DNA from: Actinomadura barringtoniae
GTDB lineage: Bacteria > Actinomycetota > Actinomycetes > Streptosporangiales > Streptosporangiaceae
Reading direction: 5' to 3'
DNA length: 64,000 bases
NCBI RefSeq assembly: GCF_017573505.1
Contig: NZ_JAGEOJ010000007.1
Location: 186,001 to 250,000, forward strand
Positions 33,797 to 41,840 of this stretch are shown here, one piece after another. Made by a program: the position numbers and the translations under genes. The notes under the pieces were generated by a model. It was not told the origin of the DNA. It saw nothing but the letters and a program-made list of their open reading frames with translations, and did no database searches. Numbering within the stretch: position 1 is the stretch's first letter; every line of letters starts with the position of its first letter.

Positions 33797-34602
33797 ACCG
33801 CGCAGGCTAGCCCTTTGCCCTGGTCTGCACCCCTTTGTTGCATGTACGGGCCTAGGACGTCCTCGGTCTGCTCCCGTGCCTGAGTCGGCAGGGCCACCTG
33901 CCCGACCGGCGAATCGCCTCGCAGGCGGCGGAGTTCGGCGCGGATCTCCTCCAGCTCGCCGAGCAGCCGCGCCTCGGCCTGGTCGGTCGCCGAGATCCGC
34001 GCGGTGAGCCAGGACACCACGTTCGCCGTGACCACACCGATCAGCACCAGGCCGCCGACCATGAGCGCGGAGGCGACGAGCCGCCCGGTGCCCGTGGTCG
34101 GGTAGCGATCGCCGTAACCGACCGTCGTGATCGTGGCGACCGCCCACCACAGGGCGTCGCCGTAGCCGTGGATGTTGGCCGTCGGGCTGCGGCGTTCGGC
34201 GTCCAGCATCGCCAGCGCGCAGATGCCGAGCAGCGCGGAGACCAGGACGGTGACGCACGCGGCGAAGTGCCCTTGCAGCCGTCCCTCCGTACGGGCGATG
34301 ACGAAGAAGACGCGCATCGCGCGGAGCGGGCGCAGCATCGGCACCGCGACCATGACCAGCTCGAACCAGCGGTCGCGGACGAACCGCCGGCGGTGCTCGG
34401 CCAGGCACAGGCGGCCCGCGTAGTCGGCGGCGAACAGCAGCCAGGTCGCGCGGTCGACCAGCATGCAGACCGTCCGCCAGTCCGCGGCCAGGCGCGGGTC
34501 GAGGATCGGCCAGGCGTAGGCGACCAGGAAGAGCAGCGCGGCCACGACCAGGGGGATTTCGGTCCGCCTTTCCCAGGCGTCCAGGCGAGCTTGGTTGCGC
34601 AC
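33754..34602 (-). CDS. Voltage-gated-type potassium channel
   Basis: Integral membrane protein of 282 residues with six membrane segments in the Kv-like arrangement. The Arg-containing fourth segment region is PLRAMRVFFVIAR. The pore loop with selectivity filter is WWAVATITTVGYGDRYP, followed by the last segment and a short coiled coil (about 208-235). It should conduct K+. GTG 34602. Its end overlaps the start of the DUF4263 gene, so both are probably made together. A 17-bp inverted repeat lies just upstream. Confidence 0.92.
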   Translation of the reverse strand: MRNQARLDAWERRTEIPLVVAALLFLVAYAWPILDPRLAADWRTVCMLVDRATWLLFAADYAGRLCLAEHRRRFVRDRWFELVMVAVPMLRPLRAMRVFFVIARTEGRLQGHFAACVTVLVSALLGICALAMLDAERRSPTANIHGYGDALWWAVATITTVGYGDRYPTTGTGRLVASALMVGGLVLIGVVTANVVSWLTARISATDQAEARLLGELEEIRAELRRLRGDSPVGQVALPTQAREQTEDVLGPYMQQRGADQGKGLACAVWNRVGSDGRAQDG

Positions 34603-34624
34603 AGTGACAGATTATGGACCTGTC

Positions 34625-34641
34625 CACTACTCACCGTAGTG
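34625..34641. promoter_or_regulatory. Inverted repeat upstream of the K+ channel gene
   Basis: CACTAC-TCACC-GTAGTG (34625-34641) is a perfect 6-bp-arm palindrome, next to a second one, TGGAC-CT-GTCCA, at about 34615-34626. A CATAAT-like -10 on the minus strand lies between these and the channel start. This suggests the channel/DUF4263 pair has its own regulated promoter rather than only reading through from the AAA+ gene. Confidence 0.45.
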
Positions 34642-34659
34642 AGAATTCCATGGCCTGGG

Positions 34660-35847
34660 TCAGAGGAGTTTGCGGCGGCGCAGGTAGGCGGCGAGGTCGT
34701 CGTACTGGCCGTCGCCGTTGGCGAACATCGCCACGTTGCGCGCGGTCTCCAGCCACGGGCCGGTGGACGGGCGCAGCTCGCCGAGCGCCTTGGTGAAGTC
34801 CTTCTGCTCCATCATGCGGACGGTGCCCGAGGTGATCGAGTCGTGCATCGCGTACTCGGCGGCGCTCTCGCACAGGTGCTCCAGGTCAGCGCCGGACCAG
34901 TGCTCGGTCGCGGCCACCAGGGCGTCGAGGTCGATGCGCGCGATCGGGCGTTCGCGCAGGTGGTACTGCAGGATCGAGGCGCGGGCCGGGGCGTCGGGCG
35001 GCAGCACGAGCATGGTCCGGTCCAGGCGTCCCGGGCGCTGCAGCGCCGGATCGACGTCCCAGGGCGCGTTGGTGGCGGCGAGCACGAAGATGCCGTCGTT
35101 GTCGCCCTCCATGCCGTCCAGCTCGGCCAGCAGCTGGTTGATCGCGGTGCGCATGCCGGTGGAGGTGGTCTTGGAACGCTTGAGCGCGAGGGCGTCCACC
35201 TCGTCGAGGAAGACCACGCACGGAGCGTTGCGCCGCGCGGTCAGGAACAGCTCGTGCAGGTTGCGTTCGGTGCCGCCGACCCACATGTCCAGGACGTCGG
35301 CGAGCGAGACCGACAGGAACTTGGCCTCCAGCTCACCGGCGACCGCGCGGGCGAGGAACGTCTTCCCGCATCCGGGCGGACCGTAAAGCAGGAGGCCGCC
35401 GCGCAGGCTCTTGCCGTAGAGGCCGCGCAGCTCCGGGTTGCGGAGGGGCGCCAGGAACGCCAGGTCGAGGCGCTTCTTCACGTCGACCATGCCGCCCACG
35501 TCCGCGAGCTTCACCTTCGGGCGTTCGACGTCGAAGATCCGGTCGTCCTCGCCGGCGACCGGCTCGGGTCGTTCGTCCGCCGGGACGGTGAAGCGCGGCG
35601 GGACGATGTCCGACAGCTCCTCCTCGTACGCGGCCAGCGGGTCGGCCGGAGTGAGCGCGCTCGTCATGAGCCGGCGGGCCGAGGCGTTGTCCGGCTCCCG
35701 CTGCAGCGCGGCGGCGATCTGCGTCACGGCCTCGTCCGTACGGCCCGCGTTCACGAGCAGCTGGGCCAGGTGCAGGCGCAGCGGTACGTCGTCGGGCTGC
35801 GCCTCGACGGCCTTGGCCAGGCTCGCGATCACGGCGTCGTCGGTCAT
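34660..35847 (-). CDS. TPR-AAA+ ATPase (FtsH/Cdc48-like)
   Basis: Cytosolic AAA+ ATPase of 395 residues. A short TPR-like N-terminus (about 1-65) precedes the ATPase with ADVGGM, Walker A GPPGCGKTFLARA, Walker B VVFLDEVDAL, sensor ATNAP and arginine-finger-like PGRLDR. The domain is of the classic AAA clade, but no protease domain follows, so it is likely an unfoldase or remodeller. The ATG overlaps the stop of the upstream TPR membrane gene (ATGA), with GAGAGGAAG before it. These two are clearly one operon. Confidence 0.92.
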   Translation of the reverse strand: MTDDAVIASLAKAVEAQPDDVPLRLHLAQLLVNAGRTDEAVTQIAAALQREPDNASARRLMTSALTPADPLAAYEEELSDIVPPRFTVPADERPEPVAGEDDRIFDVERPKVKLADVGGMVDVKKRLDLAFLAPLRNPELRGLYGKSLRGGLLLYGPPGCGKTFLARAVAGELEAKFLSVSLADVLDMWVGGTERNLHELFLTARRNAPCVVFLDEVDALALKRSKTTSTGMRTAINQLLAELDGMEGDNDGIFVLAATNAPWDVDPALQRPGRLDRTMLVLPPDAPARASILQYHLRERPIARIDLDALVAATEHWSGADLEHLCESAAEYAMHDSITSGTVRMMEQKDFTKALGELRPSTGPWLETARNVAMFANGDGQYDDLAAYLRRRKLL

Positions 35848-37346
35848 GCGCTTCCTCTCACCCGCCGCACCACGCGGAAGATCGTCCACCAGAGCTGGAG
35901 CGGCACGAAGAACATCACCGCCACGATCGGGACCGCCACGGCATCGTCCAGCACGCCCGACGACGGCGAGATCGCGAACAGCAGCACGTAGCCGCCGCAC
36001 ACCAGCGCGCCCACGGCGCACAGCCGCGAGCCGTACTCGGGGAAGCGCTGCCAGAGCTCGCCGAGCGGGTTGGACCGGCGCCGCAGCACGTACCGCCCGT
36101 ACGCCACCAGCGCCGCGAAGGCCGGCAGGCCGATCAGGGCCCGCTCGCCCCAGCCGACCGTGTCCGGCTCGATCGCCGGGATGAACACGACCACGAAGGC
36201 CAGCACGGCGGCGCGGTACAGCCAGAACTGCACGAGCTTGGTCCAGCCGGTCTGCGCGCTCGGGTCGGCCTGGTCGATCGGCGCGCTCGGACGGCCGGGC
36301 CGCCGGGCGGCCCGCCATTCCACGATCTTGATGACGACGACCCCCACCAGCAGGGACGCGAACGGCGCGGAGAAGATCGTCACTGCGGGCCTGGGCGGCA
36401 TCGCCCCGTGCCGCGGCAGCAAGGCCGCGGACCCGATGCCGCATCCCAAGGCCACCAGCAGGAACACGCCGGTCATCCACACCCGTACGGCGAAGCGCGG
36501 GCGGCTGCGCAACCAGTCGAGCGCGACGGGCTGCAGGGCCGGGGGCAGCGCCCGCCAGGCCCGCCACAGCCACCAGCCACCGACCGCGACCACCGCCGCC
36601 GCCGCGATGGGCCAGGCGGCCACGAACGTCCCGAACATGAGGACGATCGCGGAGATGAGGACCGACAGCATCGTGAGGTTCAGGGCGCCGAACATCACGC
36701 GTTCGGCGTGATCCATGCCGGCGACGCCGGTGGGGTCGGCCGCGGCCGCCGCGCGGAAGTGGCGCAGCGCGCTGACCGGCCTGTCGGCTCGCATGTGGAT
36801 GCGGCCGAGGTTCTCCAGCGCGCCGGAGTGCTGCGGGTCGATGCGGAGCGCGTGGCGGTACGACAGCTGCGCGCCGATCGTGTTGCCCTTGGCCTGGCGC
36901 AGGATGCCCTGGATGTAGTGCGGCTCGGCGTTGTCCGGAGCGAGCGCGATGGCCAGCTTGCAGGCCGCGAAGGCCGCCTTGCGCTGGCCCGGCTCGCCGA
37001 TCAGGGCGATCGCGAGCGCGATCTGCCCCTGCCAGGTGTCGGGCGCCAGCCGTACTGCCTCCCGTGCCGCCTCGGCGGCCTCCTTGCCGCGTTCCGCCCG
37101 TACGAGCGCCAGGGCGCGCAGCCGGTGCGCGTGCTCGCAGTCGGGATCGGCCGCGACCGCCCTGTCGGCGGCGGCGAGCATGGACTCGTGATCGCCCAGC
37201 CGGCTGAGGCATTCGGCCAGCAGGCAGAGGGCGTCCGCGTCCGCCGGGTCGTCGGCCACGATCGCGGCGGCCAGCTCACTGGCCCGGTCCGTACGGCCGA
37301 CCTCCAGCAACGTCCGCGCGCGGCGCAGCCGACCGTCGATCTCCAC
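35844..37346 (-). CDS. TPR protein with C-terminal membrane domain
   Basis: Protein of 500 residues: six or so TPR units (about 5-220) rich in A/L with typical spacing, then about seven membrane segments from 235 to 490 ending in a basic tail. No enzymatic motif is seen. The AAA+ ATPase gene overlaps its stop, so this protein probably recruits clients or the ATPase to the membrane. GTG 37346 is chosen since the TPR starts right after it; an ATG eight codons earlier is possible. Confidence 0.82.
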   Translation of the reverse strand: MEIDGRLRRARTLLEVGRTDRASELAAAIVADDPADADALCLLAECLSRLGDHESMLAAADRAVAADPDCEHAHRLRALALVRAERGKEAAEAAREAVRLAPDTWQGQIALAIALIGEPGQRKAAFAACKLAIALAPDNAEPHYIQGILRQAKGNTIGAQLSYRHALRIDPQHSGALENLGRIHMRADRPVSALRHFRAAAAADPTGVAGMDHAERVMFGALNLTMLSVLISAIVLMFGTFVAAWPIAAAAVVAVGGWWLWRAWRALPPALQPVALDWLRSRPRFAVRVWMTGVFLLVALGCGIGSAALLPRHGAMPPRPAVTIFSAPFASLLVGVVVIKIVEWRAARRPGRPSAPIDQADPSAQTGWTKLVQFWLYRAAVLAFVVVFIPAIEPDTVGWGERALIGLPAFAALVAYGRYVLRRRSNPLGELWQRFPEYGSRLCAVGALVCGGYVLLFAISPSSGVLDDAVAVPIVAVMFFVPLQLWWTIFRVVRRVRGSA

Positions 37347-37395
37347 GCCGGAACCATATAGGCAGGTCATGACGAATGGTCATGGTTGGCGAACG

Positions 37396-38166
37396 TTAAC
37401 GAACGCCTATCCCGCCGTCCGAGTGAACGATCGTTCCGGTGATGCCGCGGGCGCGTTCGGAGGCGAGGAAGACGTAGCTTCCGGCATGGTCGTCGCCGGT
37501 GAGGGCGACGTGCAGGGGCGTGCGGTTCTTGAGGTCTTCTGCGCGGTTAGGGGTGTCGCCTAGGTGCTGGTCGTTCAGGCCTAGGCTCGACGGGCCCGTG
37601 AGTTCGGTGCCGAGGGTTCCGCCGGGGGCGACCCCGTTCACCCTTACGTGGGGAGCGAGTTCGTGGGCGAGCGAGACGACGCAGCCGCGCACGGCGAATT
37701 TCGAGGCGACGTAGAGGATTCCGCCGCGTCCGGGATAGAAGCCTGAGGTGGAGACGGTCAGGACTACCGATCCCTGTGCTCGGCGCAGTTCGGGGAGTGC
37801 GGCCTTGACGGTCGTCAGCTGGCTCAGGACGTTGACGCGGAACGTCTCGTCGAACGCGTCGTTCATGGTGGCCGGGTCGAGGGCGTCCAGACCCCGGTAG
37901 AAGTCGAAGATCCCGACGCAGTTGATGAGGATGTCGAGGCCGCCGTAGGCGTCACGGGTCGTGGCGACGGCGGCCTCGGCGATGGCCAGGTCCGTGGCGT
38001 CGCCTTGGGTGAACGGGACGTCGTCGGGGAGGCGTTCGCATTTGGCGGCGTCCAGCTCAAGCGCCGCGACCTGTGCACCCTCTGCTTTGAAGGCGTCCAG
38101 GACGGCGCGGCCGATGCCCGAGCCCGCGCCGACGACCAGTGCGCGCTTGCCGTCTAGCCAGCCCAT
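37396..38166 (-). CDS. cis-dihydrodiol dehydrogenase (SDR, HcaB/BphB-like)
   Basis: SDR enzyme of 256 residues, the usual length for BphB/HcaB. It starts MGWLDGKRALVVGAGSGIG, has NCVG, STSGFYPGRGG with the catalytic Ser/Tyr and YVASK, and ends in HSDGGIGVR. It would oxidise the cis-dihydrodiol made by the Rieske dioxygenase encoded upstream, restoring the aromatic ring as a catechol. The ATG shares a base with the stop of the 65-residue gene upstream (TGATG overlap), placing it in the same operon. Confidence 0.9.
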   Translation of the reverse strand: MGWLDGKRALVVGAGSGIGRAVLDAFKAEGAQVAALELDAAKCERLPDDVPFTQGDATDLAIAEAAVATTRDAYGGLDILINCVGIFDFYRGLDALDPATMNDAFDETFRVNVLSQLTTVKAALPELRRAQGSVVLTVSTSGFYPGRGGILYVASKFAVRGCVVSLAHELAPHVRVNGVAPGGTLGTELTGPSSLGLNDQHLGDTPNRAEDLKNRTPLHVALTGDDHAGSYVFLASERARGITGTIVHSDGGIGVR

Positions 38167-38363
38167 CAATCGTTGCCGTGGGGGTCGGTGAGCAGGCGGG
38201 AGAACAGGTCGTGGTCCTGCCAGGTGAGGGCCTCCAACTCCAGGGGGCACAGGAGGATCTCGCGGCCGGAGCGGGGCGCGCGGATGCGGAGGCGGACGCC
38301 GTTGCGGGTCTGGACGCGTTCGACCTCGACCTCAGCGAACTCGTTCGCGATGGTGATGGTCAT
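38166..38363 (-). CDS. Small conserved-looking protein of the dioxygenase operon
   Basis: A 65-residue soluble protein, predicted mostly beta, with EFAEVEVERVQTRNGVRLRI and LCPLELEALTWQ. Not a ferredoxin: only one Cys is present. It is overlapped by the beta-subunit stop upstream and overlaps the dehydrogenase start downstream, so it is translated with the pathway enzymes. Role unknown; an assembly or regulatory factor is possible. Confidence 0.75.
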   Translation of the reverse strand: MTITIANEFAEVEVERVQTRNGVRLRIRAPRSGREILLCPLELEALTWQDHDLFSRLLTDPHGND

Positions 38364-38878
38364 AGGAACACCGCCAAGTTCTGAGTGCGGAGTACGGACT
38401 CGTCCACCGTGATCTCACGGCGGGCCAGGAGGTGGCCGTTGCGGCCGTTCGCGGTGCGGCGCAGGAGGTCGGAACGGCCCGCCGACACCAGGCTGGGCTC
38501 GCGGGTGTCGCCGCGGCTGCGGAAGAGCAGGATGTACGACTCGACGCGAAGCTCTTCGGCGTTCTCGCGGAACGTACGGACGTTGGAGATGTGGCGGCGC
38601 GTCCGGGAGGGCGGGTCCTCGGTCCAGGCGTGCTCGGTCGCGAAGCGCTCGACCCGCTTGCGCAGGGAGTAAAGGTCCTCGTCGAAGTGGCCCATGTCGG
38701 CGAGGGAGTCGAAACCCGCTCCGCGCGCGGTCGTCACCCGCACGGGCATGACATAGCGGATGTCGTCGGCGAGAAGGCCCAGCCAGCCGTCGAAGTCCTG
38801 GTCGTCCAGGAGGGCTGCCTCCTCGACCAGGAATTGATGCGCGGCCTGATGGTCGGGGTCGGTGTAGGGAAGCGTCAC
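38360..38878 (-). CDS. Aromatic-ring-hydroxylating dioxygenase, beta subunit
   Basis: Structural beta subunit of 172 residues with the SnoaL/NTF2-like fold and the family motifs EEAALLDDQDFDGWLGLL, YVMPVRVT and TRRHISNV. It forms an alpha3beta3 hexamer with the Rieske alpha subunit. The coding region overlaps the alpha-subunit stop by 4 bp (ATGA-type coupling). Confidence 0.93.
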   Translation of the reverse strand: MTLPYTDPDHQAAHQFLVEEAALLDDQDFDGWLGLLADDIRYVMPVRVTTARGAGFDSLADMGHFDEDLYSLRKRVERFATEHAWTEDPPSRTRRHISNVRTFRENAEELRVESYILLFRSRGDTREPSLVSAGRSDLLRRTANGRNGHLLARREITVDESVLRTQNLAVFL

Positions 38879-40215
38879 AGCAGCACTTCCTTAGAAGCGA
38901 TCGCGTCGCTCCACATCGACAGCCAGTGGCGCTGGTTGAACTCGCCGAACCCCTGGTAGGCGACACCGGGGCCGGAGAAGTCCGCCAGCGGCGGCTTGAG
39001 GGGCTTGTCGGAGGAGGTCAGGCCCATCCGGCTGTTGAGGTTGAGGCGCCGCGCCATGGTCCCGGCCGCCATGTCGGTGATCGACACCCAGTTCTCGACG
39101 TCGTCCTGCTCGAACATCCCGGAGCTGCCGAAGCACATGATGTAGGCCTTGTAGGAGTCGCGCTTGAACGACTCGGGCGCGGCGGCGTCGACCGCGAACC
39201 ACGACAGCACCTCGGTCTCGTTCGCCGACACCGGCTGCCACTGCCGCAGTGAGATGAACGGGACGACCGTTCCGGCATCGTCGATCTTCGGCCAGTTGTG
39301 CACGAGGCTGAGGTTGGGGAAGAGCGTCGCCGCCGACACCATGAAGCCGTCGTCCTCGACGAGCGCGTGCTGCGCCGGCGTCCAGCGGGCCCGCATCCGT
39401 TCGATCATCTCGGCGGGATAGCCGACGTAGGCGAGCTTGCCGTCGAGGTCTCCCGGCGGGAGTTTGTAGGTGGTTCCGGCGCCCGGACCGGCGGTGTAGA
39501 GCGCGCCCTCTTTGCGCTTGCTGGCCTTGGGCTCGCGGAACAGCCCGATGTCGACGACGCTCGCGTGGGTGTGAGGCGTGTGGTAGCTGTCCCCGGCGAA
39601 GTTCTCCGCGCCGATCTTCCAGTTCGCCTTGACCCGCCAGCGCTGCGGGCCGCGCAACTCCAGCCCGGCCTCGCTCTGGTTGGCGTAGAGGTCGAGGTAG
39701 AAGGCGAAGTCGCCGAGGTAGTCGCGGAGCGGGGGCGCGTCCGGGTCGAGGCTGACGAAGATGAGGCCCTGGTGGATGCCCAGGGAGGGCGCCGGGAGCA
39801 AGGTCTGGCCCTGCTTGGCGAAGCCGTCCTCGCCTCCGTAGGCGTCCATGTGGAACGGCAGGCCGACCAGCGTCCCGTCGTTGCGGTAGGTCCAGGCGTG
39901 GTACGGGCAGCGGAAGTGCGAGGCGTTGCCCATCTCCGCCCGGCAGACCTGCATGCCGCGGTGCAGGCACATGTTGAACATCGCGCGCACCTGCCCGTCC
40001 TCGTCGCGGGCCACGATGAACGAGTCGGCGAGTACCCGGCGGACCACGTAGTCGCCGGGCTCGGGGATCTCCGACTCGTGCGCGAGGAAGACCCACGACC
40101 GGGCGAACAGCCGGTCCCGTTCCAGGGCGAAGATCTCCGGGTCGTTGTAGACGTGCGCGGGGATCATTCCGCGCCTGACGTCGGCGACGAGCGCGGTCAG
40201 CTCGGCGGGATCCAT
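38875..40215 (-). CDS. Rieske aromatic-ring-hydroxylating dioxygenase, alpha subunit
   Basis: Catalytic subunit of 446 residues. The Rieske cluster ligands are Cys83/His85 and Cys103/His106 (C-x-H-x17-C-x2-H), and the mononuclear iron histidines are His212 and His217 in GDSYHTPHTH. It adds both atoms of O2 to an aromatic ring to give a cis-dihydrodiol. I prefer ATG 40215: the upstream ATG at 40242 lies inside a 15-bp palindrome that looks like an operator. No ferredoxin or reductase gene is present in the window, so electrons must come from elsewhere. Confidence 0.93.
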   Translation of the reverse strand: MDPAELTALVADVRRGMIPAHVYNDPEIFALERDRLFARSWVFLAHESEIPEPGDYVVRRVLADSFIVARDEDGQVRAMFNMCLHRGMQVCRAEMGNASHFRCPYHAWTYRNDGTLVGLPFHMDAYGGEDGFAKQGQTLLPAPSLGIHQGLIFVSLDPDAPPLRDYLGDFAFYLDLYANQSEAGLELRGPQRWRVKANWKIGAENFAGDSYHTPHTHASVVDIGLFREPKASKRKEGALYTAGPGAGTTYKLPPGDLDGKLAYVGYPAEMIERMRARWTPAQHALVEDDGFMVSAATLFPNLSLVHNWPKIDDAGTVVPFISLRQWQPVSANETEVLSWFAVDAAAPESFKRDSYKAYIMCFGSSGMFEQDDVENWVSITDMAAGTMARRLNLNSRMGLTSSDKPLKPPLADFSGPGVAYQGFGEFNQRHWLSMWSDAIASKEVLL

Positions 40216-40232
40216 GCCCGGAGTCTGTCCTA

Positions 40233-40247
40233 CAGAAATCATTTCTG
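40233..40247. promoter_or_regulatory. 15-bp palindromic operator of the dioxygenase/ligase divergent promoter
   Basis: CAGAAATCATTTCTG is a perfect palindrome with a one-base centre, placed between the divergent Rieske alpha subunit and CoA ligase genes. It is the only strong symmetric site in the 71-bp gap and could control both operons. The regulator is not encoded adjacent. Confidence 0.6.
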
Positions 40248-40286
40248 CAATGATGCGATTTCAGCCGGGCGAAAGGGGCAAAACGG

Positions 40287-41840
40287 ATGCAGAGCTGGAT
40301 CCATGTGCTCGAGTGGCGAGCGACCGTGCACCCCGACGTGCCCGCTCTGATCGACGACCGCGGCACCCGGCTCACCTACCGCGAGCTGCTGGAGACCCTG
40401 GAGCGACGGGCCGGCGGCTGGCATGAGCGCGGCGTACGCCCCGGCGATGTGGTGGCCCTGGTCGGCAAGAACAGCGCCGACTTCCTGGTGAACGCGTTCG
40501 CCCTCATGAGGGCCGGAGCGATCCCCGCGTTCATCAACTGGCGCCTCGCACCCCGCGAGGTGACCGAGCTCTTCGCCCTCCTGGAGCCGGTGGCCGTGGC
40601 CGCCGACGCCGAGTTCGTCCCGTTGCTGGACGAGGCGGCCCCGGGCCTGCAGCCCCGCGTTCTCCTGGCCGCCGACGACGTCGGCGCGGCGGGCCCGGCG
40701 AACATGGCCAGCGCGACGAGGTGGGTCGGCGCGCTGGAGGCCGAGCCGCCGGAACGGCCCGAACTGCCGGGCGACGCGGTGATGACGCTCGTGCACACCA
40801 GCGGCACGACCGGGCGGCCGAAGGCGATCCCGCTGCGGCACGGGGCGCTGATCCAGAGCGTCGCCGCGTTCGCCATCGAGATCGGCGACCAGGTGGCCGG
40901 GTCGCGGCACCTGCAGATCATGCCGCTCTTCCACCTGGGCGGGTTCGGGCAGGCGATGCAGGTGATGCTGACCGCCGGTTCGCTGTACGTGCACACCTCG
41001 TTCGGCCCGAGCGACGTGGTGGACGCGATCGAGCGCGACCGGCTGGAGTTCTTCACCGCCGGGCCTTCGCTGGTGGACATGCTGGTCGCCGAGGTGCGGC
41101 GCCGGGGCGGCGGCGCGGACCTGAGCAGCCTGGTGGAGATCGCGTACGGCTCGGCTCCGATCACCCCGGCGTCGCTGCGGCGGGCGCTGGAGACGTTCGA
41201 GGGCTGCCGGTTCCGGCAGATCTACGGCAACACCGAGAGCCAGAGCATGATCAGCCTGCTGGCGCCCGAGGACCACCGGCCCGAGCTGCCCGAGCTGGCG
41301 AGCGCGGGGCGCGTCGCGTTCGGCTGGGAGGTCAAGATCGTCGACGCCAAGGGCGAGGAGGTGGCCGTCGGAGAGCCCGGCGAGCTGCTGATCCGCGGGG
41401 AGTGCCTGTTCTCCGGCTACTGGCGCGACGAGGAGGCGACCCGCGAGGCGTTCGCGGACGGCGGCTGGTACCGCACCGGCGACATCGCCCGGCTGACCCC
41501 GGGCCGCTACCTCTATATCCTCGACCGCGCCAAGGACATGATCATCAGCGGCGGGGAGAACATCTACCCGGCCGAGGTCGAGGCCGTGCTCGCCGCCCAT
41601 CCCTCGGTCCGGGACGTCGCGGTGATCGGGCGGCCGGACGCGACGTGGGGCGAGGCCGTGCACGCCGTGATCATCCCGGCGGAGGCCGACGAGGCCGACG
41701 CCGCGGAGATCACGAGCTGGTGCCGCGAACGGCTGGCCGGGTTCAAGATCCCTAAGAGCTTCGAGTTCGTCGAGGCGCTGCCGCGCACGACCACCGGCAA
41801 GGTCCTCAAGCGCGAGCTGCGCGCGCGGGCGAGGGCGTGA
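40287..41840 (+). CDS. Class I adenylate-forming acyl/aryl-CoA ligase
   Basis: ATP-dependent CoA ligase of 517 residues: TSGTTGRPK phosphate loop, YGNTES, GWYRTGD and the C-terminal DRAKDMIISGGENIYP with catalytic Lys in TTTGKVLKRELR. It would activate a carboxylic acid to its CoA thioester. AAAGGGG lies about 9 bases before ATG. First gene of a three-gene operon with an LLM oxidoreductase and a SnoaL-like protein, divergent from the dioxygenase genes, so an aromatic or alicyclic acid is a fair guess for substrate. Confidence 0.93.
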   Translation: MQSWIHVLEWRATVHPDVPALIDDRGTRLTYRELLETLERRAGGWHERGVRPGDVVALVGKNSADFLVNAFALMRAGAIPAFINWRLAPREVTELFALLEPVAVAADAEFVPLLDEAAPGLQPRVLLAADDVGAAGPANMASATRWVGALEAEPPERPELPGDAVMTLVHTSGTTGRPKAIPLRHGALIQSVAAFAIEIGDQVAGSRHLQIMPLFHLGGFGQAMQVMLTAGSLYVHTSFGPSDVVDAIERDRLEFFTAGPSLVDMLVAEVRRRGGGADLSSLVEIAYGSAPITPASLRRALETFEGCRFRQIYGNTESQSMISLLAPEDHRPELPELASAGRVAFGWEVKIVDAKGEEVAVGEPGELLIRGECLFSGYWRDEEATREAFADGGWYRTGDIARLTPGRYLYILDRAKDMIISGGENIYPAEVEAVLAAHPSVRDVAVIGRPDATWGEAVHAVIIPAEADEADAAEITSWCRERLAGFKIPKSFEFVEALPRTTTGKVLKRELRARARA

